DNA of 7,101 nt from an uncultured Alphaproteobacteria bacterium (lineage in GTDB: Bacteria; Pseudomonadota; Alphaproteobacteria; Rhizobiales; Ancalomicrobiaceae). This document shows positions 6,430 through 7,101 of this stretch, piece after piece. The notes below the pieces were generated by a model, which saw only the letters and a list, made by a program, of their open reading frames with translations, did no database searches and was not told where the DNA came from. Where the stretch lies: contig CALFRR010000235.1 in the NCBI GenBank assembly GCA_937919435.1, positions 1 to 7,101 of the forward strand, in the 5' to 3' direction. Each line of letters opens with the position of its first letter. Positions within the stretch are counted from its first letter, which is position 1. The position numbers and the translations under genes were made by a program.

Positions 6430-6459
6430 CCTCTACGCACGCTCCGGGCGAATGGATCA
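6430..6459 (-). promoter_or_regulatory. Candidate ECF-sigma promoter of the ChrR-like gene
   Basis: On the minus strand TGATCC (6459-6454) is followed by an 18-nt spacer and TAGAGG (6435-6430). The spacer contains CCCGG (6448-6444) and runs into CGTGCGTAG (6441-6433). TGATCC equals the -35 element described for R. sphaeroides sigma-E. The -10 part shares TA and agrees less well beyond that, though the CGTA is also typical of ECF -10 elements. The distance to the ATG at 6396 implies a leader of about 27 nt. The same pattern, 21 of 30 bases identical, lies before the photolyase gene at 1381-1410. Confidence 0.55.
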
Positions 6460-6601
6460 GTGTCGCGGACGACCTGCGGCGGTTCGTCGAATGGACGGTG
6501 GCGAACCTCCGGGGTGCGGCGGTCCCGCGACGAAATCACGGTTTCCTTCGGCGCCGTGACGTGATCGGATGGGGGTTCCGAGACGAAGCGAGAGCCCGAC
6601 G
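6460..6601. other. Remaining divergent intergenic region upstream of alaX
   Basis: No gene or RNA is supported here. A 6-bp dyad, GGTTCG (6481-6486) with CGAACC (6502-6507), is the only structure I noticed, and it is weak. It should contain the alaX promoter, but I cannot point to convincing -35 and -10 boxes, and the ribosome site before 6602 is poor. Confidence 0.4.
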
Positions 6602-7101
6602 ATGTCCATCGAAGCGACCATTCCGCTGTTCCGCGACACGCCCGACCTGGCCTCCACCGAGGCCGTGGTGGTCGGAATCGGGGAGAAGGGCGGCATCCTC
6701 CTCGACCGGACGATCTTCTATCCGACCGGCGGTGGGCAGCCGGGCGACCGCGGGCGCCTGATCTGGGCCGACGGCACCGAGACCGGCCTCGCCACCACCG
6801 TCTGGGACGATCCGGAGAAGACGGTGATCGCCCACGTAGCGGTCGAGGACATGCCCGTCCCTCCGGTCGGCACATCGGTCCGGCTCGAGCTCGACTGGCC
6901 GCGGCGTCACGCCCTGATGCGGATGCACACGGCGATGCATCTCCTGTCGGTGGTTCTTCCCTACCCGGTCACCGGCGGGTCGGTCGGCGAGGACGAGGGC
7001 CGCCTCGACTTCGACATCCCCGAGGCCGATCTCGATCGGGAGGGGCTGAACGCACGGCTCGCCGAACTGATCACGGCGAACCATCGGGTGACCACCGAAT
7101 G
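6602..7101 (+). CDS. alaX: AlaX-type alanyl-tRNA editing protein (partial, C-terminus beyond window)
   Basis: Free-standing relative of the AlaRS editing domain that hydrolyses mischarged tRNA(Ala), typically Ser-tRNA(Ala), in the cytoplasm. The 166 visible residues show the N-terminal beta-barrel with FYPTGGGQPGDRG (39-51), a strong AlaRS/AlaX signature, and the first zinc motif HxxxH at H109 and H113 (RMHTAMHLL), followed by the VTGGSVGEDEGRLDFD block (123-138). The second half of the zinc site (a Cys and a His in a CxxxH motif) should lie just past the right edge. The frame is open to 7101. The barrel domain before HxxxH fits the type II AlaX layout rather than the short type I form, but the full length is needed to confirm this. 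Start ATG 6602 is chosen from the homology; the ribosome site is weak. It is divergent from the ChrR-like gene and has no visible link to it. Confidence 0.92.
   Translation, partial: MSIEATIPLFRDTPDLASTEAVVVGIGEKGGILLDRTIFYPTGGGQPGDRGRLIWADGTETGLATTVWDDPEKTVIAHVAVEDMPVPPVGTSVRLELDWPRRHALMRMHTAMHLLSVVLPYPVTGGSVGEDEGRLDFDIPEADLDREGLNARLAELITANHRVTTE

Overview
The window is GC-rich throughout and looks like chromosomal DNA of an alphaproteobacterium, probably Hyphomicrobiales. This is inferred from the gene set (chemoreceptor fused to PilZ, ChrR-family regulator, a class A beta-lactamase with a twin-arginine-like signal) and the codon use. I see no insertion sequence, phage gene, CRISPR array, tRNA or rRNA. 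Six protein genes fill it; the first and last run off the edges.

Layout: (1) 1-1187, minus: a soluble methyl-accepting chemotaxis protein with a C-terminal PilZ domain, cut by the left edge. (2) 1188-1460: divergent promoter region with a hairpin, a GAACG/CGTTC dyad cluster and a candidate ECF-sigma promoter. (3) 1461-2963, plus: class I DNA photolyase. (4) 2993-3874, minus: class A beta-lactamase, convergent with the photolyase. (5) 3875-4149: divergent intergenic region with a 7-bp-arm dyad just upstream of the beta-lactamase. (6) 4150-5730, plus: MFS transporter of the GPH/MelB-like type. (7) 5779-6396, minus: ChrR-family cupin/anti-sigma-like protein that lacks the cysteines of the zinc-binding anti-sigma domain and has no sigma-factor gene beside it. 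(8) 6397-6601: divergent region with a second candidate ECF promoter. (9) 6602-7101, plus: start of an AlaX-type alanyl-tRNA editing hydrolase, cut by the right edge.

The most interesting signal joins two distant genes. The region upstream of the photolyase (1381-1410, plus) and the region upstream of the ChrR-like gene (6459-6430, minus) share an ungapped 30-nt match with 21 identical positions. Both have a -35-like (T/C)GATCC, an 18-nt spacer containing CCCGG, and a -10-side CGTnCGTAG. In Rhodobacter sphaeroides the sigma-E/ChrR system answers singlet oxygen, and a photolyase gene is among its targets. The simplest reading is that both genes here belong to one photo-oxidative-stress regulon driven by a sigma factor encoded elsewhere, with an altered ChrR-like protein as a member. 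The other genes show no clear functional link to this pair.
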